A stretch of DNA of 64,000 nt from Sulfurimonas aquatica (GTDB lineage Bacteria > Campylobacterota > Campylobacteria > Campylobacterales > Sulfurimonadaceae), in assembly GCF_017357825.1 (NCBI RefSeq), contig NZ_CP046072.1:2542001-2606000 (forward strand), read 5' to 3'. The notes below the pieces were generated by a model. That model worked only from the letters and a program-made list of their open reading frames with translations, was not told where the DNA came from and did not search any database. Position numbers and translations under genes: made by a program. Below, in pieces: positions 43,797-52,448 of this stretch. Positions within the stretch are counted from its first letter, which is position 1; each line of letters begins with the position of its first letter.

Positions 43797-44978
43797 ATGA
43801 AAAAAATACTCATTTTAGGCGGTGGTTTTGCTGGTTTAGACAGTGCCATCCATCTTAGAAAAATGGACTATGATGTTACACTTGTAAGCGATAGAGACTA
43901 TTTTTATATATATCCTACTTCTATCTGGATACCTACTAGAGAGAGTGAATTTAAAGACATATGTGTAGACTTAAATGCCCTTCAAAAAGCTCACGGCTTT
44001 AAACTTCTCATAGATAAAGTAGAGAGCATAAACGCCAAACAAAATAGAGTAACTCTCACAAGCTCGAAAGTTTTAGATGATTATGACTATCTTATTCTCG
44101 CAATGGGTGCTTCAAAGATGAAACACAAGGGCATGGAGAATACTCTTTCCATCTGTGGAGCTCCAGAACAGTCACTTCAAATACGAGATGAGCTTGATAG
44201 ACTTATAGAAAGAGGAAGTGGAAAGATTGCTATGGGCTTTGGTGGTAATCCAAATGATACTTCGGCAGTTCGTGGTGGACCTGGCTTTGAGCTTATGTTT
44301 AACGTTCATAACATGCTCAAGAAAAAAGGAATAAGAGAAAACTTTGAACTGACTTTCTTTGCTCCAATGCCAGAACCAGGCAAGCGTTTAGGACCAAAAG
44401 CACTGAAGATGATGGATAAGATGTTTAACTCTCTTGGTATCAAGCAACACTTTGGGAAAAAGATGAAGATGTTTGAAAAAGATGGCATTATTTTTGAAGA
44501 TGACTCAAAACTCGAAGTAGACTTTACTATGTTTATTCCTGCAGGAGATGGTCATCAGGTTATCAAAGATTCTGACCTTCCAACAAATAACGCTGGTTTT
44601 GTAAAAACGGATGATTATTCTTGTGTACTAAGTGAAGATGAAACTCAGTCAAATATCTATGCAATTGGAGACATAGCATCTCTTGAGGGTTATGACTGGA
44701 GAGCAAAACAGGGTCATATCGCTGAAGTTATGGCTAAAAATGTCGCTTTCAATATTGTAAGTAGGGATAAAGGATTATCAAACTTTAAGGGCTATCATAA
44801 GCATCTAAATATATTATGTATGATGGATACGGGAAATGGTGCAGCACTTTTTTATAGAGATGATAAAAAAGCATACATGATTCCAATGCCAATCTTTGGG
44901 CACTGGATAAAAAAAGGCTGGGGGAATTATTGTCGTCTCTCTAAACTTGGTAAAATGCCTAGAATAAAAGGTATGTAA
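43797..44978 (+). CDS. SQR-like FAD-dependent oxidoreductase
   Basis: A 393-residue flavoprotein: FAD motif ILGGGFAGLDSAIHLRK at the start, LILAMGAS, and YAIGDIASLEG near the C-terminus. The layout is that of the sulfide:quinone oxidoreductase / NADH dehydrogenase-2 superfamily. The two conserved redox cysteines of true SQR are not clear (C near 165 region is SICGAPE, and one near SCVLSED), so sulfide oxidation is uncertain. The C-terminus (WGNYCRLSKLGKMPRIKG) fits peripheral membrane binding. Confidence 0.75.
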   Translation: MKKILILGGGFAGLDSAIHLRKMDYDVTLVSDRDYFYIYPTSIWIPTRESEFKDICVDLNALQKAHGFKLLIDKVESINAKQNRVTLTSSKVLDDYDYLILAMGASKMKHKGMENTLSICGAPEQSLQIRDELDRLIERGSGKIAMGFGGNPNDTSAVRGGPGFELMFNVHNMLKKKGIRENFELTFFAPMPEPGKRLGPKALKMMDKMFNSLGIKQHFGKKMKMFEKDGIIFEDDSKLEVDFTMFIPAGDGHQVIKDSDLPTNNAGFVKTDDYSCVLSEDETQSNIYAIGDIASLEGYDWRAKQGHIAEVMAKNVAFNIVSRDKGLSNFKGYHKHLNILCMMDTGNGAALFYRDDKKAYMIPMPIFGHWIKKGWGNYCRLSKLGKMPRIKGM

Positions 44979-44992
44979 AAAGAGTTTTACAT

Positions 44993-45012
44993 GAGGAGCA
45001 TTAAGACTCCTC
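44993..45012. terminator. Hairpin between convergent genes
   Basis: gaggag/ctcctc with an eight-base loop, followed by TTT, covers the stop of the minus-strand CorC-like gene (45001) and lies 15 bases after the plus-strand oxidoreductase stop. Confidence 0.45.
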
Positions 45013-46044
45013 TTTAGCCTTGCGTTTAAGTTTCATATGCCGTTTTGCAAGTTCTCGCATATCTTCAGTCGTATCACTCTCATCCATAATCTCAATGCCT
45101 AGAATTGTCTCAATACAATCCTCAAGAGTTAATATCCCTTCCGTTTGATCATAGTTGTCCATAACCAAGAACATATGATCTTTTTTACTTATAAACCTAT
45201 CAAGAGCTTTGCTTACAGGAACGTTTTCATTGATGGCAAATATATCTTTTTTAATTGACTTTAGTGTTACGCTATCATCTAGAAGTGCTTGTTTGAAGAT
45301 TTTTTTAGTTAAAACAAGACCTGTGACATCTTCTATACTGCCTTTATAAACAGGTATACGAGAGAACTTAAAAATTGACTCTTGGGTATTTACTACCTCT
45401 TTGATAGTCATATTCTCATCCATTGCAAACACAACACTTCTTGGCGTTAAAACATCCGCAATCTTAATGTTATGTAGATTTAAAATATTTTCTATTACAT
45501 CTGACTCTTGCTCACCAATAACGCCTTCATCTTCACCTTGAAGCATACTCTCTAAGAGTTCCTCTTTTGTAAGTGAATTTGCATCATCATTTCCACTTGA
45601 GATTTTGTTTGTAACAGCTAGAGTAGTTAAAATAATCGGATAAGTTATCCATATGAAAACTCTTATAAACTGTGCAGCGATAGGTGCTAATTTTTTCCAG
45701 TGAATAGCACCTATGGTTTTTGGAATAATCTCAGATAAAAATAAAATAGCAAAAGTAAGAACTACAGATACCACAACGACCGCATCATTTCCAAAAACTA
45801 AAGAAGCTTGCGCACCTACTGCTGCTGCACCAAGCGTATTGGCTATTGTGTTTAGGATGAGTATAGAAGCTATAGACTTGTTAATATTTTCTTTTTGTGA
45901 GCGAAGAAGACTACCTACAGCAGGACTTTCTCTCTCTAAAACTGCTACATACGACATATTGATAGATAATAGAACAGATTCTAAAATAGAGCATAAAAAT
46001 GACACTCCAACAGATAACACAAAAAATATTATTAGTAAATCCAA
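45001..46044 (-). CDS. CNNM/CorC-family (HlyC-like) membrane protein with CBS pair
   Basis: A 347-residue protein from TTG 46044 (AAGGA eleven bases upstream). Residues 1-140 are the DUF21/CNNM membrane domain (LSVGVSFLCSILESVLLSIN, ILFLSEIIPKTIGA); residues 190-320 hold two CBS domains (VLTPRSVVFAMDENMTIKEV and EGILTLEDCIETILGIEI). These proteins move or sense Mg2+ and related divalents. It follows mgtE by 15 bases, so the pair is a magnesium operon. There is no C-terminal CorC_HlyC domain. Confidence 0.85.
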   Translation of the reverse strand: MDLLIIFFVLSVGVSFLCSILESVLLSINMSYVAVLERESPAVGSLLRSQKENINKSIASILILNTIANTLGAAAVGAQASLVFGNDAVVVVSVVLTFAILFLSEIIPKTIGAIHWKKLAPIAAQFIRVFIWITYPIILTTLAVTNKISSGNDDANSLTKEELLESMLQGEDEGVIGEQESDVIENILNLHNIKIADVLTPRSVVFAMDENMTIKEVVNTQESIFKFSRIPVYKGSIEDVTGLVLTKKIFKQALLDDSVTLKSIKKDIFAINENVPVSKALDRFISKKDHMFLVMDNYDQTEGILTLEDCIETILGIEIMDESDTTEDMRELAKRHMKLKRKAKEES

Positions 46045-46058
46045 TTTTTACAAATTCC

Positions 46059-47387
46059 TTATAGTAAAATATATGTTGCTAAGCCTAAAAAGCTAAAAAA
46101 TCCTACAACATCTGTAACAGTAGTAAGTATAACGGTACTTCCAATAGCGGGATCTATATCCATTTTTTTTAAAAAAAGTGGTACAGAAGCCCCAAAAAAA
46201 CCGGCCATAAAGAGGTTTATAATCATACTTAGGCCTATGACAACACCAAGCATTCCTTTGTCAAACCAGACTGCTGCAATTATTCCTATAATTATAGCGA
46301 ATAAGATACCATTTATAAGTGATATGATTACCTCTTTTTTAATTATCCGCATCGCGTCACCCTGAGAAATATCTCCAAGTGCCAATTGACGTACGACGAC
46401 AGTCAAACTTTGTGTCCCTGCGTTTCCACCCATCGAAGCGACTATAGGCATTAAAATAGCAAGGGCTACCATACTCTCTAGCGTAGTGGAAAATAGTCCG
46501 ATAACAAGAGAAGCTGCAATAGCCGTTATAAGATTAAACGCGAGCCAAGTTGCACGTTTTTTACCAGCGGGAAGTATCTCATCATCCTCTTCAGCCTCAT
46601 CGTCAAGACCTGCAAGGTGGTACATCTGCTCTGTTGCATGTTCGTTGATAATGTCATACATATCATCAGAAGTAATCCGTCCAAGTAAAACGCCATAAGC
46701 ATTTACTATGGCTAAAACGGAGAGATCAAACTCTTCAAAAATATGTACTACCTCTTTAATATCTTGAGTATCAATTGCTTTAATAGGCTCAAAACTCTCA
46801 TCTGATGCTTCTATATTTTCTATTACAGTTTTAGAGAAGTCAAATATAAGTAGATCATCTAAACCTACTGCATACTCTAGTTTATTATCTTTGTTGGTAA
46901 TAAAAAGGTTTTGAACGTTTTCTACTTCATTCTCTTTGCGCAGTCTTGCAAAACGCTTGATTACGTCTTGAACTATTTCATCTTTAAACGCAGTAAAAAG
47001 TTCAAACTGCATGTGAGAACCAGCTTCATCTTCATCATAGTTATGAAGCTTTATTATCTCCTCTTGGTCATCTTCGTGAAGAGACTCAAAGACTTCTGAC
47101 GCCTTGTCTACATCTACTTCACCAAGCTCAAGCATAAATGCCGCCTGATCATCAGACTCTAGTTCTCTAACAGCATGCGAGAGCTCATCTACACTTAAAC
47201 TCTCTACAACATCATCAAAAAGTCTATCTGGAAGTGCAAGTGCAACATCACCTAGTAAATCTTTTGGCACAAGCTTTATAGCTTGAGTTAATTCATCATC
47301 ACTAAGTGTTTTTAGAATCTTGACAATAGAGGCGGGATGCATCTCACTAAGTTCATGAGAATCAAGATAATCTTGTAGGTTTTTCAT
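46059..47387 (-). CDS. mgtE: MgtE magnesium channel/transporter
   Basis: A 442-residue protein with the MgtE order: an N-domain superhelix (HPASIVKILKTLSDDELTQA), two CBS domains (about 130-250) and a five-helix membrane domain with MPIVASMGGNAGTQSLTVVV, the pore and dimer motif. Low Mg2+ opens the channel. It is upstream of the CorC-like gene on the minus strand. Confidence 0.92.
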   Translation of the reverse strand: MKNLQDYLDSHELSEMHPASIVKILKTLSDDELTQAIKLVPKDLLGDVALALPDRLFDDVVESLSVDELSHAVRELESDDQAAFMLELGEVDVDKASEVFESLHEDDQEEIIKLHNYDEDEAGSHMQFELFTAFKDEIVQDVIKRFARLRKENEVENVQNLFITNKDNKLEYAVGLDDLLIFDFSKTVIENIEASDESFEPIKAIDTQDIKEVVHIFEEFDLSVLAIVNAYGVLLGRITSDDMYDIINEHATEQMYHLAGLDDEAEEDDEILPAGKKRATWLAFNLITAIAASLVIGLFSTTLESMVALAILMPIVASMGGNAGTQSLTVVVRQLALGDISQGDAMRIIKKEVIISLINGILFAIIIGIIAAVWFDKGMLGVVIGLSMIINLFMAGFFGASVPLFLKKMDIDPAIGSTVILTTVTDVVGFFSFLGLATYILL

Positions 47388-47428
47388 ACTCGGATTATAT
47401 CACTATTTATCCATAAGTATCTCAAAAA

Positions 47429-48250
47429 TTAAATCTTGTTAACGATCTCATTTGTTAAATCAACAAATACTTTTGCATACATTCCAGGAAAAATCATATC
47501 GCTTGTTTTTTCAAAATGAACTCGTATCTTAAAAGTGTGTGCCATAGGGTTAGCACTTGGGACTATCGCTTTTATATAACCAGATGCCTTGTAGTTGAGT
47601 GATGGTATCTTTATGCGAACAACCTTATGTCTTCTGACATATTTTAAATCAGATTCTGCAACTTCAGCCTCAACTTCTAAATGGTCCATATCTACAAGTA
47701 TCATCGTTAGCATACCTGGCGCAACCATATCACCTACCTGGATTCGTTTATCTACCAAAATTCCATTATTGGGCGCTTTTATTTTTAAGTAACCCGCAAT
47801 TGTTGCAAACTGTTTTGTCTTCTCACTTACTTGTTCAACTAAAACTTGAGCTGACTCTATAGAAGCTGTAACATTATCCATGCTATCACTCATCTCTTCC
47901 ATATCAGCTCTATAGTTACTAGCAGACATCAACTTTCTATCGCGTTTTAATCTCTTCTTTCGATTTTTATAAACATTAAGTCTTGTTTGATAAACATCAA
48001 CCATAAGTTTTGCTTGTTCAAGTGCTAAGTCTGCTTGGGATTCAAGTATGTCGAACTCTGCTGATTCTAGTTCAAAAAGGGTATCTTCTCTCTCCACACT
48101 ATCTCCAACTTCAAAGTGGATTTTTTTTACATAACCCATATACCTAGCGGGTATCATCTTTTGATTATTTGAGATTACTGTACCTGTTAAAATTAACTCA
48201 GCACCATAAAGCGAACTTAGCATAAAGAGTAGAAGAAGAGTATATTTCAT
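47429..48250 (-). CDS. RND efflux periplasmic adaptor
   Basis: A 273-residue membrane-fusion protein with a signal peptide (LLLLFMLSSLYGAEL). The biotinyl-lipoyl halves (ARYMGYVKKIHFEVGDSVERED and LKIKAPNNGILVDKRIQVG) flank a helical hairpin (about 75-140), and a beta-barrel follows. It ends shorter than usual. It is downstream of a c-type cytochrome gene (5-base gap) and most likely serves the split RND pump at 50725-54032, from which it is separated by a gene on the other strand. Confidence 0.82.
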   Translation of the reverse strand: MKYTLLLLFMLSSLYGAELILTGTVISNNQKMIPARYMGYVKKIHFEVGDSVEREDTLFELESAEFDILESQADLALEQAKLMVDVYQTRLNVYKNRKKRLKRDRKLMSASNYRADMEEMSDSMDNVTASIESAQVLVEQVSEKTKQFATIAGYLKIKAPNNGILVDKRIQVGDMVAPGMLTMILVDMDHLEVEAEVAESDLKYVRRHKVVRIKIPSLNYKASGYIKAIVPSANPMAHTFKIRVHFEKTSDMIFPGMYAKVFVDLTNEIVNKI

Positions 48251-48255
48251 AATTC

Positions 48256-48666
48256 CTACCAGTTACGCATTTCGTTATGGCACTTTACACACTGACCCAT
48301 AATCTTTGTGTAAGCTTGAACAGCTTGAGTAGTGTCACCACTTTTAAATCGTTGTAGTATTGTAAGTGCCTTTTTATTTATCTTCTTTACAATCTTATTT
48401 GACATTTGAACCTTTTGATTCATAAACTTTGCCATTATGTCTTTTTCATTTAGCTCTTCTGTAGGAGGTCTCATCTTTGCTACAACCGTAGTAAGATCAT
48501 CAACACCTGCAGCAACAGTTTCATAGTTGTTGTAAAAGAAACCGCTTTGAATGACATTCATTGCATTTGCCATGCCATTCATATCTCTGATTCTATCCTC
48601 TTTTGTGTAGCTAGCTCCAAAGAGTAAACCACTAAATATAACTAATCCAATAACTGCTTTTTTCAT
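48256..48666 (-). CDS. Class II-type cytochrome c
   Basis: A 136-residue exported protein (signal KKAVIGLVIFSGLLFGAS). The haem-binding motif CVKCH is at the C-terminus (about 127-131), after a four-helix region, as in cytochrome c'/c-556-type proteins. It starts directly upstream of the adaptor gene. Cytochromes of this kind are often found beside RND pump genes in this group; here the role is unknown. Confidence 0.82.
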   Translation of the reverse strand: MKKAVIGLVIFSGLLFGASYTKEDRIRDMNGMANAMNVIQSGFFYNNYETVAAGVDDLTTVVAKMRPPTEELNEKDIMAKFMNQKVQMSNKIVKKINKKALTILQRFKSGDTTQAVQAYTKIMGQCVKCHNEMRNW

Positions 48667-48882
48667 TTTTTCCCCTTCGTAATTTCAACTATTATAGCCT
48701 AAATAAATTTAAAAATTTGAAAAAAAACTAGGACATTTCTTAATTTAAAATAAATCTTACAAAATAACTATTACTAAATATCTAAATATAAGATTAACTC
48801 ATAATTTTAACTATTTTTAAGTTTTGATACAGCTTCAAAGGGTTATAGTATAACCAGAACAAATATAAAAAAAGGGTGTAAC

Positions 48883-50481
48883 ATGACAAAAAAAGTAATA
48901 ATAAGTGCTGTGGCAGCATTAGCGCTTACAACTAACTTATCGGCTGAATTTAGCTTTGGAGATATGTTCAAAGATATGAAAGATGGTATAACATCTATGA
49001 GTAAAGATGCTAAAGAAGCTGTTCAGTCTGGTGTTGATGGTGGTGTTGAAGTATCTAAAAGTGGTGAGCGTACTGTAACAAGTGTGAGTCACGATGCAAA
49101 AGATACAGCTGTAAAAGCTTCCGATGACCTTAAAACTGCAGAAATTGCAACTGTTAAAAGTGGATCAGACACTACAACTGGTATCTCAAAAGATTTAAGA
49201 GACTCTACTATAGAGATCGCTGAAGACTCTAAAGACTCTATTTCTAATACTACAAGAGACTTTAAAGATAGTTCAACAATGGCTACTAAAGACTTTAAAG
49301 ATTCAACTATATCAGTTTCTCATGATGTAAATGATGCAACAAAGAACACTTCAAATAATTTAAATGACTCAACTAAGACAATGTCAAATAACTTGAATGA
49401 TTCAACAAAGACAACTTCGAACAACATGAATGACTCAACTAAGACAATGTCAAACAACTTAAATGATTCAACAAAGACAACTTCGAACAACATGAATGAC
49501 TCGACTAAGACAATGTCAAATAATTTGAATGATTCAACAAAGACTACTTCGAACAACATGAATGACTCAACTAAGACTATTTCAAATAACTTAAATGATT
49601 CAGCTAAGACAACTTCGAATAATATGAATGATTCAACGAAAACAATTTCAAATAATATTAATGACTCAGCTAAAACTACGTCAAATAATATGAATGATTC
49701 AACTAAGACAATCTCTAACGATTTAAGAGATAGCTCTAATACTGCTACTAACAATGTTAATGATAGTACAAAGACTATGTCAAACAATCTCAATGATTCA
49801 ACTAAGACAATCTCTAATGATTTAAGAGACTCTTCTAACACTGCTACAAACAATGCTAATGACAGTACAAAAACGATTTCAAATAATGCTAATGACTCAG
49901 TTAAAACTTCGTCAAATAACTTTAATGATTCAACAAAGACAATCTCTAACGATTTAAGAGACTCTTCTAATACTGTTTCTAACAATGTAAACGATAGCAC
50001 GAAAACCATTTCAAATAATGTTAATGACTCAACTAAGACTACGTCAAATAACTTTAATGATTCTACAAAGACAATCTCTAACGATTTAAGAGACTCTTCT
50101 AACACTGCTACAAACAATGCTAATGACAGTACAAAAACGATTTCAAATAATGCTAATGACTCGGCTAAAACTTCGTCAAATAACTTTAATGATTCTACAA
50201 AGACTATCTCTAACGATTTAAGAGACTCTTCTAATACAGTTTCAAACAATGCTAATGACTCGGCGAAGACTACGTCAAATAACTTTAATGACTCGACTAA
50301 GACTGTTTCTAACAATGCTAATGACAGTACTAAAACTATCTCTAACAACCTAGATGATAGCACAAGAAGTATCTCAGACAATGCAAATGACTCAACTAAG
50401 TCAGTTTCAAATAATATCAACTCAAATGATTATGATGACTACTTAAAATTAAAAGCTAAATATGAAAAAGGTAAACTTTAA
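48883..50481 (+). CDS. Secreted 11-residue-repeat (LEA-like) protein
   Basis: A 532-residue protein with a signal peptide (KKVIISAVAALALTTNLSA). A helical N-terminal part with Lys/Asp-rich 11-mers (VSHDAKDTAVK) leads into some 30 near-identical 11-residue units of the form TKTxSNNxNDS, with periodic insertion of TISNDLRDSSN. The 11-residue periodicity resembles LEA group 3 and related amphipathic proteins, but charged residues are replaced by Asn, Ser and Thr. The 33-bp DNA repeat makes the gene prone to length changes. TATAGT lies upstream, and a hairpin follows at 50501-50530. Confidence 0.8.
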   Translation: MTKKVIISAVAALALTTNLSAEFSFGDMFKDMKDGITSMSKDAKEAVQSGVDGGVEVSKSGERTVTSVSHDAKDTAVKASDDLKTAEIATVKSGSDTTTGISKDLRDSTIEIAEDSKDSISNTTRDFKDSSTMATKDFKDSTISVSHDVNDATKNTSNNLNDSTKTMSNNLNDSTKTTSNNMNDSTKTMSNNLNDSTKTTSNNMNDSTKTMSNNLNDSTKTTSNNMNDSTKTISNNLNDSAKTTSNNMNDSTKTISNNINDSAKTTSNNMNDSTKTISNDLRDSSNTATNNVNDSTKTMSNNLNDSTKTISNDLRDSSNTATNNANDSTKTISNNANDSVKTSSNNFNDSTKTISNDLRDSSNTVSNNVNDSTKTISNNVNDSTKTTSNNFNDSTKTISNDLRDSSNTATNNANDSTKTISNNANDSAKTSSNNFNDSTKTISNDLRDSSNTVSNNANDSAKTTSNNFNDSTKTVSNNANDSTKTISNNLDDSTRSISDNANDSTKSVSNNINSNDYDDYLKLKAKYEKGKL

Positions 50482-50500
50482 TCTTTAGCTTTTTCTACAA

Positions 50501-50530
50501 CTTCTCAAGCTAAATGCTTGGGAAGCTTAC
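50501..50530 (+). terminator. Hairpin after the repeat-protein gene
   Basis: cttctcaagc/gcttgggaag pairs over 10 bp (one T-G pair) with loop taaat. The T-run after it is weak (cttactttcc), so termination is likely but not certain. Confidence 0.55.
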
Positions 50531-50595
50531 TTTCCTAAACAAACCTCAATCATTCACAAATCACAAGTTATCTTCTTTAAAATTATAAATCTTTT

Positions 50596-50667
50596 CTAGC
50601 TCTACTGTATTGTATTTTGACCTTGAGGAAATCTGTTGCTAATCATTGATGAAAGAGTAGAGCTAGA
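50596..50667. repeat. 12-bp inverted repeat in intergenic region
   Basis: ctagctctact (50596-50606) is perfectly complementary to agtagagctag (50656-50666), extendable by one base, with a 49-base loop. The two arms lie 90-160 bp after the repeat gene and before the minus-strand RND gene end. A structured RNA or decayed small element is possible. Confidence 0.4.
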
Positions 50668-50724
50668 GGGAAGGAAGTGCAGTAAAGCATACAACTCCTC
50701 TAAGATGAATAGAGTTGAGTTACA

Positions 50725-52446
50725 TTAATCTTTTAACTCACACTCCTCAGAATGCATATCTTCTTCTAGTGGACATATCGCTTTTGCCTTAGCCATAAGA
50801 ACTGGAATATAAAAAAGAGACACAAGTGTTGAAGCGATACTACCGAAAATAAGTGCAATTCCTAGGCCACCAAAGATTGGATCTGTTGCAAGCAGTAGTG
50901 AACCTAGTATAATTGCCACGGCAGTTAGTAAGATAGGTTTAGCACGAGTAGCTGTTGAGATAGCTATCGCTCTATTTTTCTCTATACCGCTTGCTACAAG
51001 AGACTTTGTAAAATCTATAAGGAGTAGAGAACTTCTAGCACTTATCCCCATTAAAGAGATAAATCCAATAAGCGAAGTGGCAGTAAGATAAAAATGAACC
51101 CCTGTAAAGAAAAGAGCTATAAGGTCAGTAATATAGTGTCCTATTATAACACCAATAATAGAAAGGAAGCTCCCCACAAGTACTATTCCGCTTAAAGCAA
51201 AAGATTTATAATAAACAACCATTAGTAGAAACATTAAAACAAGAGCAGCAATAAACGCACCACCCAAATCTCTGAACGTATCAAGGGAAACCTTCATCTC
51301 TCCATCCCATCTTAAAAGAATTTTATCTCCGCTCTCTTTATGAACAAGTGCTAAATCAAACATATACGTACTTGCACCTATGAGTCTATCTATCTCAAAG
51401 TCTCTCTCTAACTTCGTAATCATCAACTCTCTTGCATCCATAAGAGGATAGACCTGAGAGACCATGTCACACTCAGCTGTAACTGAGACCATATTTCTCA
51501 TATTTTTCTTAAAAATAGTTGGATTTGCCACAGTCGGAATAATCTCAACTACCTCTTTAATAGGAACCATTATTCCCTGCTTATTTAAAAGTTTTAAACG
51601 CGAAAGCTTTAGTTCCAACTCTCTTTTACTTCCACTCTCAAGAGTCTTAGTCTCTTCATTTAGTGAAACAAATATTGGTATTTGATCTTGTTGTAGGGTT
51701 GAATTTTTTGTTGCGATTACACTCCCTTTAAACGCCATATAGAGTATCTCACTTACCTGATTTACTCCCAGATTTGAGCTAATAATCTTTTCTACGTTAG
51801 GAATAATTTCATATTTTTCATAAACATCATCTTGCATTATATCTATGTCTACTAAGCCCTCCGTCTCTTTTAACGCCTCTTCGACCACTTTAGATGTGTC
51901 TCTTAGAAGGAGAGAATTTTTTCCATAAAGGTTTACAACTATAGTAGCAAAAGTAGGAGGTCCAGATGGCATCTCAATAAATCTTACCGTAGTCCCTTTA
52001 TAGAGTGACTCACACTTATTTTGAATAATTGGTCTTATGCGATGAACCATCATATATGAAGGTTCATCACGGCTATGTTTATCGGAGAGGTTAATAACAA
52101 TCTCTGCTTGATTCTTCAAACTTTTAAATGTACTTCCCTTTACTAATCCAGCATAATCAAGAGGAGCACCTTGACCTAAAAACATCTCCATATTTTGAAC
52201 ATTTTCTTCCTTTCTCATAACGCTTGAAACACACTCTACAACCTCTTTTGTTTGCTTAATAGTTGAGTTTGTTGCAGTATCTACATATATGGTAAAAGTA
52301 TTTGCACTTTTTCCTGGAAGCATTTTTGCGAGTACAATTTCTGTGGGAATCATCATGAGTGAAAAGATCAAGAATCCTAAAACGATAAAACCAACTCTTC
52401 TTTGAGCTGACTTGGAGCTCACTATTTTGTATATTCTCTCTTCCAT
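50725..52446 (-). CDS. RND efflux pump, C-terminal half
   Basis: A 573-residue protein that matches the second half of an RND pump: a TM7-like N-terminal span (FIVLGFLIFSLMMIPTEIVL), the second periplasmic porter loop, then TM8-12 (LVLMFLLMVVYYKSFALSG, ISLMGISARSSLLLIDFTKS). It starts two bases after the stop of the N-terminal half at 52449, in a different frame. The two products would have to assemble into one working unit. Total length (527 plus 573) is that of a normal single RND protein. Confidence 0.85.
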   Translation of the reverse strand: MEERIYKIVSSKSAQRRVGFIVLGFLIFSLMMIPTEIVLAKMLPGKSANTFTIYVDTATNSTIKQTKEVVECVSSVMRKEENVQNMEMFLGQGAPLDYAGLVKGSTFKSLKNQAEIVINLSDKHSRDEPSYMMVHRIRPIIQNKCESLYKGTTVRFIEMPSGPPTFATIVVNLYGKNSLLLRDTSKVVEEALKETEGLVDIDIMQDDVYEKYEIIPNVEKIISSNLGVNQVSEILYMAFKGSVIATKNSTLQQDQIPIFVSLNEETKTLESGSKRELELKLSRLKLLNKQGIMVPIKEVVEIIPTVANPTIFKKNMRNMVSVTAECDMVSQVYPLMDARELMITKLERDFEIDRLIGASTYMFDLALVHKESGDKILLRWDGEMKVSLDTFRDLGGAFIAALVLMFLLMVVYYKSFALSGIVLVGSFLSIIGVIIGHYITDLIALFFTGVHFYLTATSLIGFISLMGISARSSLLLIDFTKSLVASGIEKNRAIAISTATRAKPILLTAVAIILGSLLLATDPIFGGLGIALIFGSIASTLVSLFYIPVLMAKAKAICPLEEDMHSEECELKD

Positions 52447-52448
52447 TT

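Noticed and set aside
49320-50420. 366-residue ORF antisense to the repeat-protein gene
   Set aside because: It is a by-product of the 33-bp repeat; its own sequence is a repetitive Leu/Glu/Phe/Val pattern with no ribosome site or signal peptide.
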